From NCBI GenBank assembly GCA_963748095.1, contig CAVVIO010000001.1:189174-253173 (forward strand): a DNA stretch of 64,000 nucleotides. Direction: 5' to 3'. The translations under genes were made by a program, and so were the position numbers. The notes beneath the pieces were generated by a model. That model made no database searches. It saw nothing but the letters and a program-made list of their open reading frames with translations, and was not told where the DNA came from. This document shows, piece after piece, positions 1-11,600 of the stretch. Numbering within the stretch: position 1 is the stretch's first letter; every line of letters begins with the position of its first letter. This DNA comes from CAVVIO01 sp963748095. Lineage in GTDB: Bacteria > Bacteroidota > Bacteroidia > Bacteroidales > UBA10428.

Positions 1-3000
1 CCGAGAGTCAGGAAACTTGAACTTCCTGAGATAAATGGTTTTGAACAATGGAAACTGTACAAAGAGTTTTTTTTCACCAAACTCGAGAGAGGCAGTGAAG
101 AATACAACAAACTCATTACAGATTTCTGGAAAGAAGTTTTATCTGTCGTAAAAAAATTAGGGAATTATATCGAAAACAATAACATCAGGCTTCTATATCT
201 GATTAATATTTGTTCTAATCCCGGCAATGTATCCCTGGCGCTGGCTACCGTGCTTATAAGTGAGTACATGGGTATTCCTGTCATTAACAACAACCATGAT
301 TTTTACTGGGAAGGAGGTAATCGAGAAATAGACAAGGAGGTGAATGATTTAAAAGACGGCCCCCGTGATTTTTTTTTCACAAACGCCCATCTGGGAGAAG
401 TATTTTCAATAATCGAAGTTCTCTTTCCTTGGGAGTCACGTTCGTGGATAAATGTTAATATAAATAATGCGCAAACGGCACATCTTATCAGTCAAAACGG
501 ACATAATCCGGCCAATGTTACGGAAATAGGAACAGCTGTTGATACCCATGTTTATTTAAATATTAGCAAGCGCCGAAAAATCAATGCTTATGACCAATTC
601 GAGAAAATTCTGAGCAGGTATAAAAACACACTTGTATGTTATTCTGTAACAGATGTAATAAATAACAGCCTGGTAGATGAGAACAATCCCCGGCCGTTGT
701 TAATCGGTTATAAAACCAGGCCACTGGAGAATTTTTTAAACGAAAACATAATTTTTCTTCAGCCAACAAGAATAATAACCCGCAAACGAATTGAATTGGG
801 TTTCAAACTCATCAAACGGATGTTTACGAATAAATTATTTATTGAACGGCTTAAAAGAACTTCTAATCTTAAAATTACCATACTGGTAACCGGACCGATC
901 GCTTCGGGACATTATGATTATTTCACAAAATTAATCAAACGGTTTTCCCAACTGCTTGATTTTTTCGATGATCCATTAAAAAACAGGGTATTTCTGGCCT
1001 TTTTGTTCAGCGAAATAGATAAGGAAAATTTCAAGGAAAGATTCAAAGAGCCAGTTGGAATCCCCGAGTTATACAATATTGCATCCCTTGTTTTGTTACC
1101 CAGTCGGACAGAAGGCAGGGGATTACCTATCATTGAAGCAACAGCCTGTGGCACGCCGATATTTTGCCGCAGGTATTTTCCTGAAAATGTTTATTCTGAA
1201 GTGATTGGTGAAGATCTTCCGGAGCAGGATCGCCTCAAAGTCATTGAATTCGACGGAAAAAAAATTACTTCACACCATTCTGAAAAAATCATTAACCGAG
1301 TAATGTTTCCCCACAAATTTACGGAAGAAGTACTTCATAATAAGCAAGTGGTGCAAAAGCGTTACAGCCTTGAATCCCTGAATGATAATATTGAAAATAT
1401 ATGCCGGATGTTATATTCTCAGTTGGGGACAAATGAACAACATATGCATAAAGCCAGGATAGCACTGGAGATGTATAAAAAGAAAGTGGAATTTACAAAT
1501 GATGATTTAAAAAAAATCTTAAAAACAGACAACAGGCAATATTTACCGGGATACGGCCGACTGGCCTTTATGCAGAATCTTGAATCGCTAATTGATCCAA
1601 GCTCATTCCGTAAGGAAGAACAACAAATCAGGGGTTTTGTACATAATTTTGCCAAAAAATTACTTATTGAAAATAAATTAGAGGATGAAATCTCCAAGAA
1701 AAAGGAAGCTGAGTTTTTCAATGCAGTGGATAACCTGTTTCATTATCATAAAGGAAAAGTTAAAGTGCTTCACGATCATTCTTTTACGTACAGGCACAGA
1801 AACAGGAATTACTATCCTTACCAGGATTATACTATTCAGGAGATCACAGGGATAATAACATCCCTGTTTTTTGAAATACTTACACCAAAGATCAGAAATG
1901 TAATTGATGAAAGCTCTCATTTTTTTACAGACTGGGACCTGGCGCTGGCACAGCTAACCTCCAGTGCTTATCTTGCCATCGACGATCGGAGGGAGCTTAT
2001 CAATAAAATGCATGCCAACATCCCCATTGGTATATTTCCGGGAGAATATGTGAAATACCTGCTTGAGTTTTTTGCTTTACAGGCTATACGGTCCCGGTTA
2101 AAAATAAAAATAGAAAATGAGCTAACAGAAGAAATCCTTGAAAAAACCAAAGTTTCCCTGGCTCCGGTTTATGTTTTTGCACCCGAAAGATCAATTGGAC
2201 GGTGGTTTAGTAAAAGTGATATTATAGATTATATTGAAAATGGGCACGAATATGAACTAAAAATTTTATACAAACATGGAATATTACAAATTATAGATAC
2301 AAGGCAATTATGTATTGGCATTCATTTTTCGCAAATAGGAGAGGAGGCATTACAGGCTCTTTCCAAAATACATGACGGACTGGGATTTATTGTTTCCAAT
2401 CGCACACATGCTTCTATGATGACAGATATTGTTGATATCGACCGCTTTCATATAGGAAAGGCATCGCTGCCGTTGCATGCCAATATTTTAGGGATACCAC
2501 AGGACAGCGGATACATCCAGTTTGTTCCTGCCGGCATCCGCACAACATTATCGTATCCAACACCTATACAAACAGCCAAGGATTTCAACATGGTACTAAA
2601 AAGCCGAAAGTTTAAAGAACTGGCTTCACAAAACGGTGAACAGAAGCTGTTGACGTTGCTAAGGGAGGATGCAGAAACACAGGGTTCTCCTGCGAAATAC
2701 TTCCTTGAAAAGTTACAGGACACCGGAGACAACGACCGTTATGTAAAATACCGGTACGTAAGCGGAATATACGAGGATAACTATCCATGGAACGGGGTAT
2801 TTGCCAGTATTGATCTTAACGAATACAAATGGCGTTTTAAAACTTTAATGAACAGTGAAAAACCAAAAAAGGTAACTTCATTTGTTGCTAATTTTTACCG
2901 TAGCACTGGTATTCGCCCAAGAATTGCGTGGAATGGCGGTTATATTTTGAATCCTGAATTGGTTGGCAAATTGGGTTTGCCCGAATCATACATTGGTTCT

Positions 3001-3852
3001 CCCCTCGGATTACTGATAGCTGACGGAAAAATAATTTCCCCGCCATTATTTAATAAAGCAGCTTTATTGATCGATAAAAACGGAAAACTGGATATACGCA
3101 AAGTAAATTCAAAACAGGAGTTGACATTTACCATGGCAGAAACAAGTATTTCATTTAATACCGGCGATTATAATTTAAAATCACCACCGGAAAGGCCATG
3201 TTATTACGACTTGTTATACACCGAAGAAAACATATTCGCCAGGAACAGGGTCATTGTCAGATTAGCCGGAAATGTAATAAAAGAAATTATTTACCCGGGA
3301 GATCACGAAACAGTTAAAATAATTCCGGTAGGATTAACACTTTCATTTCCTGTTGATCAGTTTCCTGAAACATGGAAATCGGCTGAAAGAATGATGGAAA
3401 TTAAAATAAAGGGAATGGAAAACATATTACATGCAGTGGAAGCTGGACCATTTTTGGTTGCCGGAGGAAAAACAGCCATAGACATGCATGATGAAGGATG
3501 GGATCATTTTAATTCGATAAAAACCCAGGCAGCACGCATTGATTATACCGACATGCGGGGACCAAAAATAGCTGTTGGACTCGACGGGAAAGGTATTTTA
3601 TCTGTACTTACTATTAACGGCAGAATCAGAGAATCGGTAGGAGCAACCCATTTCGATATGGCAAAAATTATGGAACAGATGGGAATTGACAAAGCAATGG
3701 GTTTTGACCCTGGAGGAAGCAGCACACTTGTGGTTGAAGGAAAAACAATTAATATCTCACCCTATAATCACCAATATGAAAGAAATATATACGCGTTACC
3801 ACCCGAACCCAGGGCAGTATCAAATGCTATAATTGGTTATGTAGAGGAATAA
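1..3852 (+). CDS. GT4 glycosyltransferase fused to phosphodiester glycosidase (5' partial)
   Basis: The frame is open from base 1, so the true start lies outside the window; the first internal ATG is at 250. The first third looks like a GT-B (GT4) glycosyltransferase: around 1080-1180 it reads LLPSRTEGRGLPIIEATACG, the usual sugar-nucleotide binding segment. A long middle part (about 1450-2850) is not recognised. The last 1 kb is a phosphodiester glycosidase (NAGPA/DUF2233-type) domain: RIAWNGGYI near 2920, GPFLVAGG near 3445, AVGLDGKGILSVLTINGR near 3570, and the hallmark GFDPGGSSTLVV near 3702 followed by a late RAVSNAI. Enzymes of that family cleave a sugar from a phosphodiester-linked sugar. 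One chain may therefore both add sugars and trim sugar phosphodiesters on an envelope polymer; that is inference. No signal peptide can be judged because the N-terminus is missing. A strong terminator follows directly. Confidence 0.85.
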   Translation, partial: PRVRKLELPEINGFEQWKLYKEFFFTKLERGSEEYNKLITDFWKEVLSVVKKLGNYIENNNIRLLYLINICSNPGNVSLALATVLISEYMGIPVINNNHDFYWEGGNREIDKEVNDLKDGPRDFFFTNAHLGEVFSIIEVLFPWESRSWINVNINNAQTAHLISQNGHNPANVTEIGTAVDTHVYLNISKRRKINAYDQFEKILSRYKNTLVCYSVTDVINNSLVDENNPRPLLIGYKTRPLENFLNENIIFLQPTRIITRKRIELGFKLIKRMFTNKLFIERLKRTSNLKITILVTGPIASGHYDYFTKLIKRFSQLLDFFDDPLKNRVFLAFLFSEIDKENFKERFKEPVGIPELYNIASLVLLPSRTEGRGLPIIEATACGTPIFCRRYFPENVYSEVIGEDLPEQDRLKVIEFDGKKITSHHSEKIINRVMFPHKFTEEVLHNKQVVQKRYSLESLNDNIENICRMLYSQLGTNEQHMHKARIALEMYKKKVEFTNDDLKKILKTDNRQYLPGYGRLAFMQNLESLIDPSSFRKEEQQIRGFVHNFAKKLLIENKLEDEISKKKEAEFFNAVDNLFHYHKGKVKVLHDHSFTYRHRNRNYYPYQDYTIQEITGIITSLFFEILTPKIRNVIDESSHFFTDWDLALAQLTSSAYLAIDDRRELINKMHANIPIGIFPGEYVKYLLEFFALQAIRSRLKIKIENELTEEILEKTKVSLAPVYVFAPERSIGRWFSKSDIIDYIENGHEYELKILYKHGILQIIDTRQLCIGIHFSQIGEEALQALSKIHDGLGFIVSNRTHASMMTDIVDIDRFHIGKASLPLHANILGIPQDSGYIQFVPAGIRTTLSYPTPIQTAKDFNMVLKSRKFKELASQNGEQKLLTLLREDAETQGSPAKYFLEKLQDTGDNDRYVKYRYVSGIYEDNYPWNGVFASIDLNEYKWRFKTLMNSEKPKKVTSFVANFYRSTGIRPRIAWNGGYILNPELVGKLGLPESYIGSPLGLLIADGKIISPPLFNKAALLIDKNGKLDIRKVNSKQELTFTMAETSISFNTGDYNLKSPPERPCYYDLLYTEENIFARNRVIVRLAGNVIKEIIYPGDHETVKIIPVGLTLSFPVDQFPETWKSAERMMEIKIKGMENILHAVEAGPFLVAGGKTAIDMHDEGWDHFNSIKTQAARIDYTDMRGPKIAVGLDGKGILSVLTINGRIRESVGATHFDMAKIMEQMGIDKAMGFDPGGSSTLVVEGKTINISPYNHQYERNIYALPPEPRAVSNAIIGYVEE

Positions 3853-3855
3853 AAC

Positions 3856-3885
3856 AATAAATCCTGCCGGGAGGCAGGATTTATT
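3856..3885 (+). terminator. Rho-independent terminator after the GT4/glycosidase gene
   Basis: A perfect 13-bp inverted repeat (3856-3868 with 3873-3885, containing ATCCTGCC/GGCAGGAT) with a 4-base loop GGGA starts 3 bases after the stop codon. The right arm ends in TTTATTTT. Confidence 0.85.
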
Positions 3886-3935
3886 TTACCAAACACCATT
3901 AATTAAACCATGAAAAATCACCAAAATTTTTATTC

Positions 3936-4316
3936 TTAATACGAATATTCAATTGACAGCGCTTTTTCAAGGGCAGTAGTATTCACTTCATCCTTGATAA
4001 TGTAGCTTCTTGCCCCGGCTTCTATCATTTGAACAATATATTTCATTTCTGAATGGAATGATACGGCAATAATTACCAGGTTGCGGTATAATTGTGACGC
4101 TTCCCGAGTTGCTTGTATCCCATCCATATTCGGCATATTTATATCCATAAAAACAGTATCGTATAATTTGTCATTCAATGCATTGAGGCACTGTCTTCCA
4201 TCTGTCACAATATCCAGTTCCTCAATTCGATCCTGAAAAGTATCTAATAGCATAAATTGAAGCGCCTTTGCGAAATGCGGATTATCATCAACTATTAGTA
4301 CTTTTTGTTTTTTCAT
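3936..4316 (-). CDS. Single-domain (REC-only) response regulator
   Basis: 126 residues, just one CheY-like receiver domain with no output domain. The acidic pair D10-D11 (IVDD), the phosphoacceptor D58 in VFMDINMPNMDG, a Ser/Thr-position serine in AVSFHSE and the conserved lysine in SYIIKDE near the C-terminus are all present, so phosphorylation should be possible. The sequence resembles receivers of NarL/LuxR-type regulators cut off before the DNA-binding domain. It lies 0.6 kb downstream of the LuxR-type regulator and giant kinase on the same strand, but a terminator at 4874-4895 separates them, so it is probably transcribed on its own. It could compete for phosphate from that kinase or relay it to a partner protein; this is inference. 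Confidence 0.85.
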   Translation of the reverse strand: MKKQKVLIVDDNPHFAKALQFMLLDTFQDRIEELDIVTDGRQCLNALNDKLYDTVFMDINMPNMDGIQATREASQLYRNLVIIAVSFHSEMKYIVQMIEAGARSYIIKDEVNTTALEKALSIEYSY

Positions 4317-4338
4317 GCGAATACTTTAATTATATAGA

Positions 4339-4346
4339 CAAAAGTA
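4339..4346 (-). promoter_or_regulatory. Possible -7 box for the REC-only regulator
   Basis: On the minus strand the sequence is TACTTTTG, an exact match to the Bacteroidota -7 consensus TAnnTTTG, 22 bases before the start codon. No TTG was found at the usual distance upstream, so support is moderate. Confidence 0.35.
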
Positions 4347-4873
4347 TTTAAACGGGATATTTAAAATAAGCGCATAAATACGCAAATTTCAGGATGAACT
4401 ACGCATTTTCCAATACGTATTTTCCGACAAAAAAAACAGGATAACATTGCTGCTACCCTGTTTCTACCTAAATCCAACCAAACCCTACATCAAATTATTA
4501 ACCATGAAACGTTTCAATCTTATATGATTGCTTTTTTAAATCTCTTTTGAATTATAATGTTCAATACAAAGATACGGTCACTTGTACTGTTTTTTTTGAG
4601 CGAATACACCTAATTTTCAAAAATTTTTACCCATTTTATAATAGGTAATTACCGAATAAATATTTAGGTATATACCGACATAAATTTTTTCGTCAGCTTT
4701 ACAGCAAAAGTTCAATTAATTGATATCCCCGGTAAAAGAACTTATTTACCACCTTTAAAATAGCTACATTTCCTGACAGAATTATTCAGGTAGTAAAATT
4801 CAGTGTAAAGTTAACAGCAAAAATTGTAAATAATATGTATAAAACCACGCAATTTTCCTGGCGTAAAACCCTT

Positions 4874-4895
4874 AAAAAAACGGCGGTTTTCCGCC
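4874..4895 (-). terminator. Terminator of the kinase/LuxR regulator operon
   Basis: Read on the minus strand: GGCGG-AAAA-CCGCC (4895-4882) followed by G and seven T (4880-4874). It is a compact, classical Rho-independent terminator lying 36 bases past the stop codon of the LuxR-type regulator. Confidence 0.85.
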
Positions 4896-4931
4896 ATAAA
4901 ACAAATAGATATGAGGATTAGAATTGCCCGG

Positions 4932-5561
4932 TTAAATCTTAACCAGCTTATTTTTAATGGCATATACAACAAGGCTGATCGAATTTTTTGAATCGGTTTT
5001 CAACAATAAACTGGAACGGTGTCTTTCTACTGTTCGTTGACTGATAAAAAGTTTATCAGAAATTTGTTGATTCGAGTATCCTTCAAAAATAAGTTCAAGC
5101 ACTTCTTTTTCCCGGGATGTGAGAATGACAGAATCATCTGCCGGTTTGTTCTTAATAAGTTGTAATAATAATTCCTGCGAGAAATAATTTCCGCCATTAT
5201 TTATTTTATGAATGGCATCGTACAGCTGATCGTTATCAATATCTTTTAAAATAAATCCTTTCACACCAATGTCGATCATGGTGTTATAATATTCCACATC
5301 GCTAAACATAGATAATATAAGTATATTCATGTCAGGGTATTTCAAAAGAGCCTGTTTACTGGCTTCCACGCCATTCATTTCCGGCATGTTAATATCCATC
5401 AGCACCACATCGGGCTTAAGAAATTCGAGTTGTTTTATGAATTCTTTACCATTCGAAGCTTCAGCAATAACAGACATATCTTCCCGCTCGTCTAATATAA
5501 ATTTCAATCCATTACGAAAAAGCTGATGATCATCTACTATAATTAATTTTATTTTTTCCAT
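4932..5561 (-). CDS. NarL/FixJ-type response regulator (REC + LuxR HTH)
   Basis: 209 residues from the ATG at 5561. The open frame extends 29 codons further, but the conserved beginning MEKIKLIIVDDHQLFRNG fixes this start. The receiver domain occupies residues 1-120 with D10-D11 and phosphoacceptor D56 in VLMDINMPEMNG. The LuxR-type helix-turn-helix is at about 145-209 (LTSREKEVLELI, then SNQQISDKLFISQRTVERH). It would bind DNA once phosphorylated. It lies 47 bases downstream of the giant histidine kinase on the same strand, and that kinase has the HisKA_3 type of dimerisation domain that normally pairs with NarL-type regulators, so the two are very likely one two-component system. A terminator follows. 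Confidence 0.92.
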   Translation of the reverse strand: MEKIKLIIVDDHQLFRNGLKFILDEREDMSVIAEASNGKEFIKQLEFLKPDVVLMDINMPEMNGVEASKQALLKYPDMNILILSMFSDVEYYNTMIDIGVKGFILKDIDNDQLYDAIHKINNGGNYFSQELLLQLIKNKPADDSVILTSREKEVLELIFEGYSNQQISDKLFISQRTVERHRSSLLLKTDSKNSISLVVYAIKNKLVKI

Positions 5562-5608
5562 AATATAGTGTAAGATTAAAAATAGTAAATTATTAACATT
5601 TTCGAAAT

Positions 5609-8600
5609 TTATTTTAATGCAATTGCCGGAAAATTTAAATCGAAACAAGTACCACTTGGTTTACAGGAATACAATCTGAAAGTACCATTGAGAGATTTTG
5701 ATCTGCTGTAAATATTCGATATGCCCCTGCCCGTATTTTCCGGATTATTTATTTTGTCGATATCAATACCGACACCATCGTCCTTATAATTAAGATTCAC
5801 ATGTTCCGAATCATAAGAAATATTGATAAGAATATTTTTTGCTTTTGCATGTTTTAATGTGTTATTTATTAATTCCTTAATAATTCTGTACATGGAAGTT
5901 TCCATATCACTTGAAAACCGGAGTTCGTGCAAATTTGTTTCAACCTGCAGATTAATATTCTGTACAATTTTGTTTGTAAAAGATTCTATTGCCGGTATAA
6001 CACCATAGTTAGCCAGGATATGAGGACTGAGGTCATTTGAAATCTCTTTGGTTGTGATAATAGCCTCTTTAACAATCTCATTGATTTGTTTGATGATAAA
6101 ATCCATCTTTTTTTTATTGCTGTCAGTCTGAATGGAATTGATGTACATTTTTACGCTGGAAAGCAATGGTCCCAGATCATCATGGATGTTGCGTGCGAAT
6201 TTTTCCCTTTCCTGTTCTTCGGTTCTGATAATTGCATCCAGTACTTTTTTTTCCATTTGTTTTCTTTCTCTTATATCCCTGATAATGGATAACACAACTC
6301 TCATTCCCTCATATTCAATAAGTTTACTGCTGATTTCGATAGGGATTGTTTTACCCTGACTGGTAATAATTTCTATTTCAACGGTTGGAACCGGTTTATT
6401 CAATTTAAGGTCCTCAAGTCTTTGATTCAGAACAGGCTGATAACTCATTGGCATCAGGTCGGATAAATTTAATTTTTTCAGAGCATTTTTTGAGATGCCA
6501 TACTCTTTCAAAAGTACACTGTTAGCATCCAGAAGGGTTTTATCGAGTTTTGAAATCAGTATACCATCACTTGAATTTTCAAAAATATTTCTGAATTTTT
6601 GTTCACTCACCTTCAGCGCCTGTTCGGCCTTTTTTCTGTCGGTAATATTTCTTACGATCGCCTGAACGAAAACATCATTTCCCAGCTCTATTTTATTCAG
6701 CGTAACTTCGGCATCGAATTGAACGCCGTCTGATCTGATATGTTGCCATTCAAAGAATTGCGGACCTTTATCCAAAGCAGCCTGTATCTTTTTTTGAGCA
6801 CTGTCTTTTGACAATGTTCCATCGGGTTGAAATTCAGGAGAAAAAGCATAAGGAGGTTGATTAATGATTTGTGATTTCGTACAGGCAAACATTTTGAGAG
6901 TGGCAGAATTACAATCGATAAACCGGTTACCTTTCATCATAAAAATTGCATCACTGGCGGTTTCAAACAAAAGGCGAAATTTTTCTTCACTTTCGCGTAA
7001 TGCCTGGTCGGCATATTTTCTTTCGGTGATATCAATGATGGTACCAACCATTCTCACAGCTTTCTTTTCCTCGTCCCATTCTACGGTTTTTCCTCTTCCC
7101 AATACCCAAATCCAGTCATTACTTTTTGTCCTGACCCGGTATTCTATTTCAAAATTATCCCCTTTTTTGTAAAGGTATTTATTTACTATCCGTAATGTTT
7201 TTTCTTCATCATCGGGATGAACAAACTGAAGCCAGGTACCACTTTTCGATTTAAAGTCTTCGGGCTTGTAACCAAGCATATCGAAATACCGGGGACTGTA
7301 AAAAACCTCACCGGTTTTTACATTCCAGTCCCACAAACCATCCGAAGTTGCTTCCAGGGCAAGTTTCAGTCTGTTTTCGCTTTCTCTCAATGCTATTTCT
7401 GCTTTTTTACGTTCTGTAATATCGAAAAGAGCCCCGATAATCCCGGTGATGTTACCTTCTGCATCTGTATATACGGCTTTGTTGAAACTAAAATCCATAA
7501 GATCCCCATTTCTGGCCAGTAACGGAGCTTCGAAATTTTGCGGGGATTTTAATTTTAATAACTCATCATCCTTTGACTTATAAATTTGAGATAATTCTGC
7601 CGGGAAAAGGTCAAAGTCTGTTTTCCCGATAACATCTTTTCGTCCAAATCCGGAATACTTTTCAAATGTAGAATTACATCCCTTGTAATTACCATTTTTA
7701 TCTTTATAATAAACGGGAATGGGAATAGTCTCAAGCAATGCGTTCAGGAATTCTTTTTGTTCTATTTCTTTTCTTTCAGCTTCCGTTTTTTCAGTAATGT
7801 CCCTTATAAAAACCTGCAATCTTCCATCTTCAAGTTTCTGTGTTATCATTTCAACGGGAACTTTGGTACCGTCTTTCCTTTTCATTGTTCTGAAGTTAAC
7901 CACCACTTTTCCAATATCTACAAGATCATATCTCAACGGTTTGACTTCCAGTTCATCTTTATCGAAAAAAGTGCTAAAATTCTTTTGGAGGATTTCTTCT
8001 TTTGAATATCCGAGAATATTACTAACACTAATGTTTGCTTCGGTAATTATACCTAACCTGTTACCAACAAATATTCCATCAGCAGCCTGTTCAAACAGTG
8101 TGCGATAACGTTGTTCGCTGGTTGCAAGGGCATCTTCGGTTTTTTTTCGTTCGGTGATGTCCCTTACTACGGCAAGAACCCTTTTATGCCCGCCAATATT
8201 TGCCTGCCGGAGAGAAGTTTCAACCCAGAAATATTCCCCGTTTTTTTTACGGGAAAGCCATTCAAAAATCTGTGGGCCATCTTTTACGGTTTTTTGAATT
8301 TTTTCAAGTGCACTAATATATTTGTATGTGCTAATGTTTGCACTAATACTTTCTAAATTATCACTTAATTCACTTTTATTTTCATACCCATACATTTCAA
8401 GCATAGCCTGATTTACATCCAGAATTTTACCGCTGGTTATTTCATGTATAAGAATGGCATCACTGGGAGCATTAAATATTTCCCGGTAATTTCTTTCACT
8501 TTCTGTGAGTGAATTAAATGTATTTTTGCGTTGAATGGCGCTGGTAAAAATTTCACCGACAACTTTCAGTAATGATATTTCATCGTTCAGCCAGAAGCGA

Positions 8601-11600
8601 TCATCCATATTGGAAGTAAATCCGAGAATACCGTTTACTTTACCCTGATATACAACCGGAACATCAATAAGAGAATTGATTTTCCGCATTTCAATGAACC
8701 TTTTTTCAGATTTTGCCTCTTTTGGCAGCTCCTTTAGGGAGGAAATGGAAATAACTTCCTGGTTTTTAATTTTAGACATCCACCAGGGGAGTTTATCTAT
8801 CGGCAGTTTCTGAAAATTCTTTTTAGAGATGCCGGATTTATTTTTGTTCCAAAGATGAATCATACTGAAATTACTCCAGTCTTCGGAGATTTGGTAAAGG
8901 TAACCAGAATCTGTACCAGCCAAATCGCCAATCTCTCCAAGAGCTTGTTCTATATTAGCGTCCACTTCATTCGGGGCGATATTTATAAAGCGGGTGGAAA
9001 TATCTGAGATCAATTTTTCAAATTTACTGCGGTAAGCAAGAGCTTCTGCTGCTTTTTTTCTTTCAGTAATATCTCTTACAACGGATAATATCCTCTGTTC
9101 TCCGCTTATTTCGGTTAACTTCAGGTTAACCTCTGTCCAAAAGGTTTCCCCTGTTTTTTTTCGGGCAAGCCATTCAAATTCCTGGTCTCCTTCACGAATT
9201 GCAGCTCTGATTTTTTCATAAGCCGTGTTTTGATCGTAAGGTGCTTTCCCCAACGAAAAGTTATTAGAGGATAATGTAAGCGCTTCATCGTATGTACAAT
9301 TGTACATGTTCAGCATGGTATTATTTACGTCAACTACCATACCCGTCATAGCATCGTGAATAAAAATAGCTTCACTGGTGGCATTAAAAATTTCACGGTA
9401 ATTTCTTTCACTGTTTTTAAGGGCATTTTCTGCTTTTTTTCGTTCAGAAATATCTGAAGTAAAAGAAAAAACGTATTCACTTCCATTAAAATCCAGGTAA
9501 CTGAAATGTTCTTCAACAGGAATCCGTTTTCCGTCTTTTTTCAGCAGTTCGGTTTCCATAACCCTTGTTTTTTCTCTTTTAAGCTTTTTCCACCTTTCCT
9601 TCCACGATTGTTTTGTGATTTCTGCACGAATGTCGTATACATGCATATTGAGTAACTCTCCACGCGAGTAACCCAGATTTTTTATAGCAGCCTCGTTGAC
9701 ATATATAAATTTACCATCGGGGCCAAACCAGAAAATGGAATTGTTACTATTATCGATGGAATATTGCACCAGGCGTTGCATCTCTTCTGCCTGTTTAAGC
9801 CGTGTAATATCAATAATATATCCGTCAAAAACCAGATTTCCATGATTATCGTTATGAGGGGCACATTTTATATGCAGCCAGTTTAATTTTTCCCTGTTTT
9901 TAAAATAGCGTAATTCGACCTCCAGTATCTCCAGGTTCTTTATAGAATTTTCAAACGCTTCAGTTAAAGCCGGAAGGTCATCGGGATAAATATTTTCAAG
10001 TAAATAATCAACTTTGGTTTCCATTAATTTATTACGGGGAATCCCAAGGATTTTTGATAGGTTTGCACTTCCGTAATTAATATGATAATTTCTGTTTTTG
10101 GTTATTGTCACACGCAAAATGGCCCCTTCAGGAAGATTATCGTTCAGGGTCCTGATCCTTTCTTCACGCTCCAGTAATTCTTCTGTTCGTTCTTTTACAA
10201 TTTTTTCCAGGTGAAAACGATAATTTTCAAGTTCATGTTCCGATTTTCTTTTTTCTGTAATATCACGGGAAATACTACCAATGAAATTGCCTTTTTCTGT
10301 TTCTATTGGAAAAGTATTAATCGTAATTATTTTATTTTTTCCCTCTACAGAAGAAATTTCAAATTCCGATTCCTGTTTTGTATTATGAGAGAAAACATAA
10401 TTCAGTTTATTAATAGACGTCTGACTATCAGTATTTAATTCATTTTTACTGGGATTGCCTTTTAAAATATCTTTTTCAATTTCAATAAAATTTTTGCCGA
10501 GGACATCGTTCTTTTTTATTCCGAAAATTTGTTCCATGCTTTTATTCCATTCCAGCACAGAGGAATCTGCATTAAACAAAGAAATACCATCAGAGGACTG
10601 TTCTATAAAACTCCGGAATTTGATTTCACTTTCTCTTAGCGCTTCTTCGGTCTTTACCCGTTCTCCAATTTCATTTTGCAACAATGAATTCATGGAGGCC
10701 AACTCTTCGTTTTTCTGATACAACACTTCATTGGTTGCCATCATCTCTTCATTCAGAGATTCAATTTTTATAGTTCGTTCTTTAACCAGTTCTTTCAGGT
10801 TATTCCTGTGCTTTTCGAGTTCGAAATAAGCATGATGTTGAAAAGTGATGTCTTCGTAAACACCCAGGACACCAATTATTTTGTTGTCGGTATTAAGTAG
10901 TGGAATCTTACTTGTTTTGATCCATATTTTTTCATTATTTGGATTCACTTGTTGTTCCTCGTAGTTTAGCATAGGACGGCCATTGCCGATCACAAAATTA
11001 TCATCTGCCTGGTATTTGTCTGCGATTTCTTTCCAAGGCATTTCATAATCATTTTTTCCAATAATTTCATAAGTAGATTTTAAGCCTGCGTCATCCGCAA
11101 AATTTTTATTACAGCCCAGGTAATTAAGATGAAGATCTTTCCAGAAAACACTTACAGGTATTGTATTTAATATGGATTGTAACATTAGTTGAGATTCCCT
11201 GAGTTCCTGTTCATATTTTTTCAAGTCGGACATTTCTCTTGCTATACCCCAGAAACCAACCGGTTTATTTTTCTCTTTTATAAGATATACCTGTATTTCA
11301 ACAGGAATATTTTTGCCGTCTTTACGCTGGTATTCTTTTTCATAAATGGGTGAAAAACCTTGTTTTAAAACCTGTTCCTGTATTATTCTTTGTTCGAATT
11401 GCTGCCATTTTTCCGGAGTTATTTTTTTTATGGAAAGTTTTTTTAATTCATTTTCACTGTAATTTACTATTTTACAAAAAGCAGCATTACATTCCTTGAA
11501 ATTTCCATCCAGATCTGTTTGTATAAACCCATCACGCATGTTTTTAAAAAGCACCTTGAGTGTTTCATGTGATTTCCACACATGGTGATTTTTTATAGAA

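Larger units (their letters stand above)
4317..4931. other. 615-bp intergenic region, AT-rich
   Basis: No coding frame of useful length was found on either strand. The right end holds the terminator of the regulator/kinase pair and the left end a possible promoter for the REC-only gene. The middle is very AT-rich and shows no repeat or RNA gene that I recognise. Confidence 0.5.
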
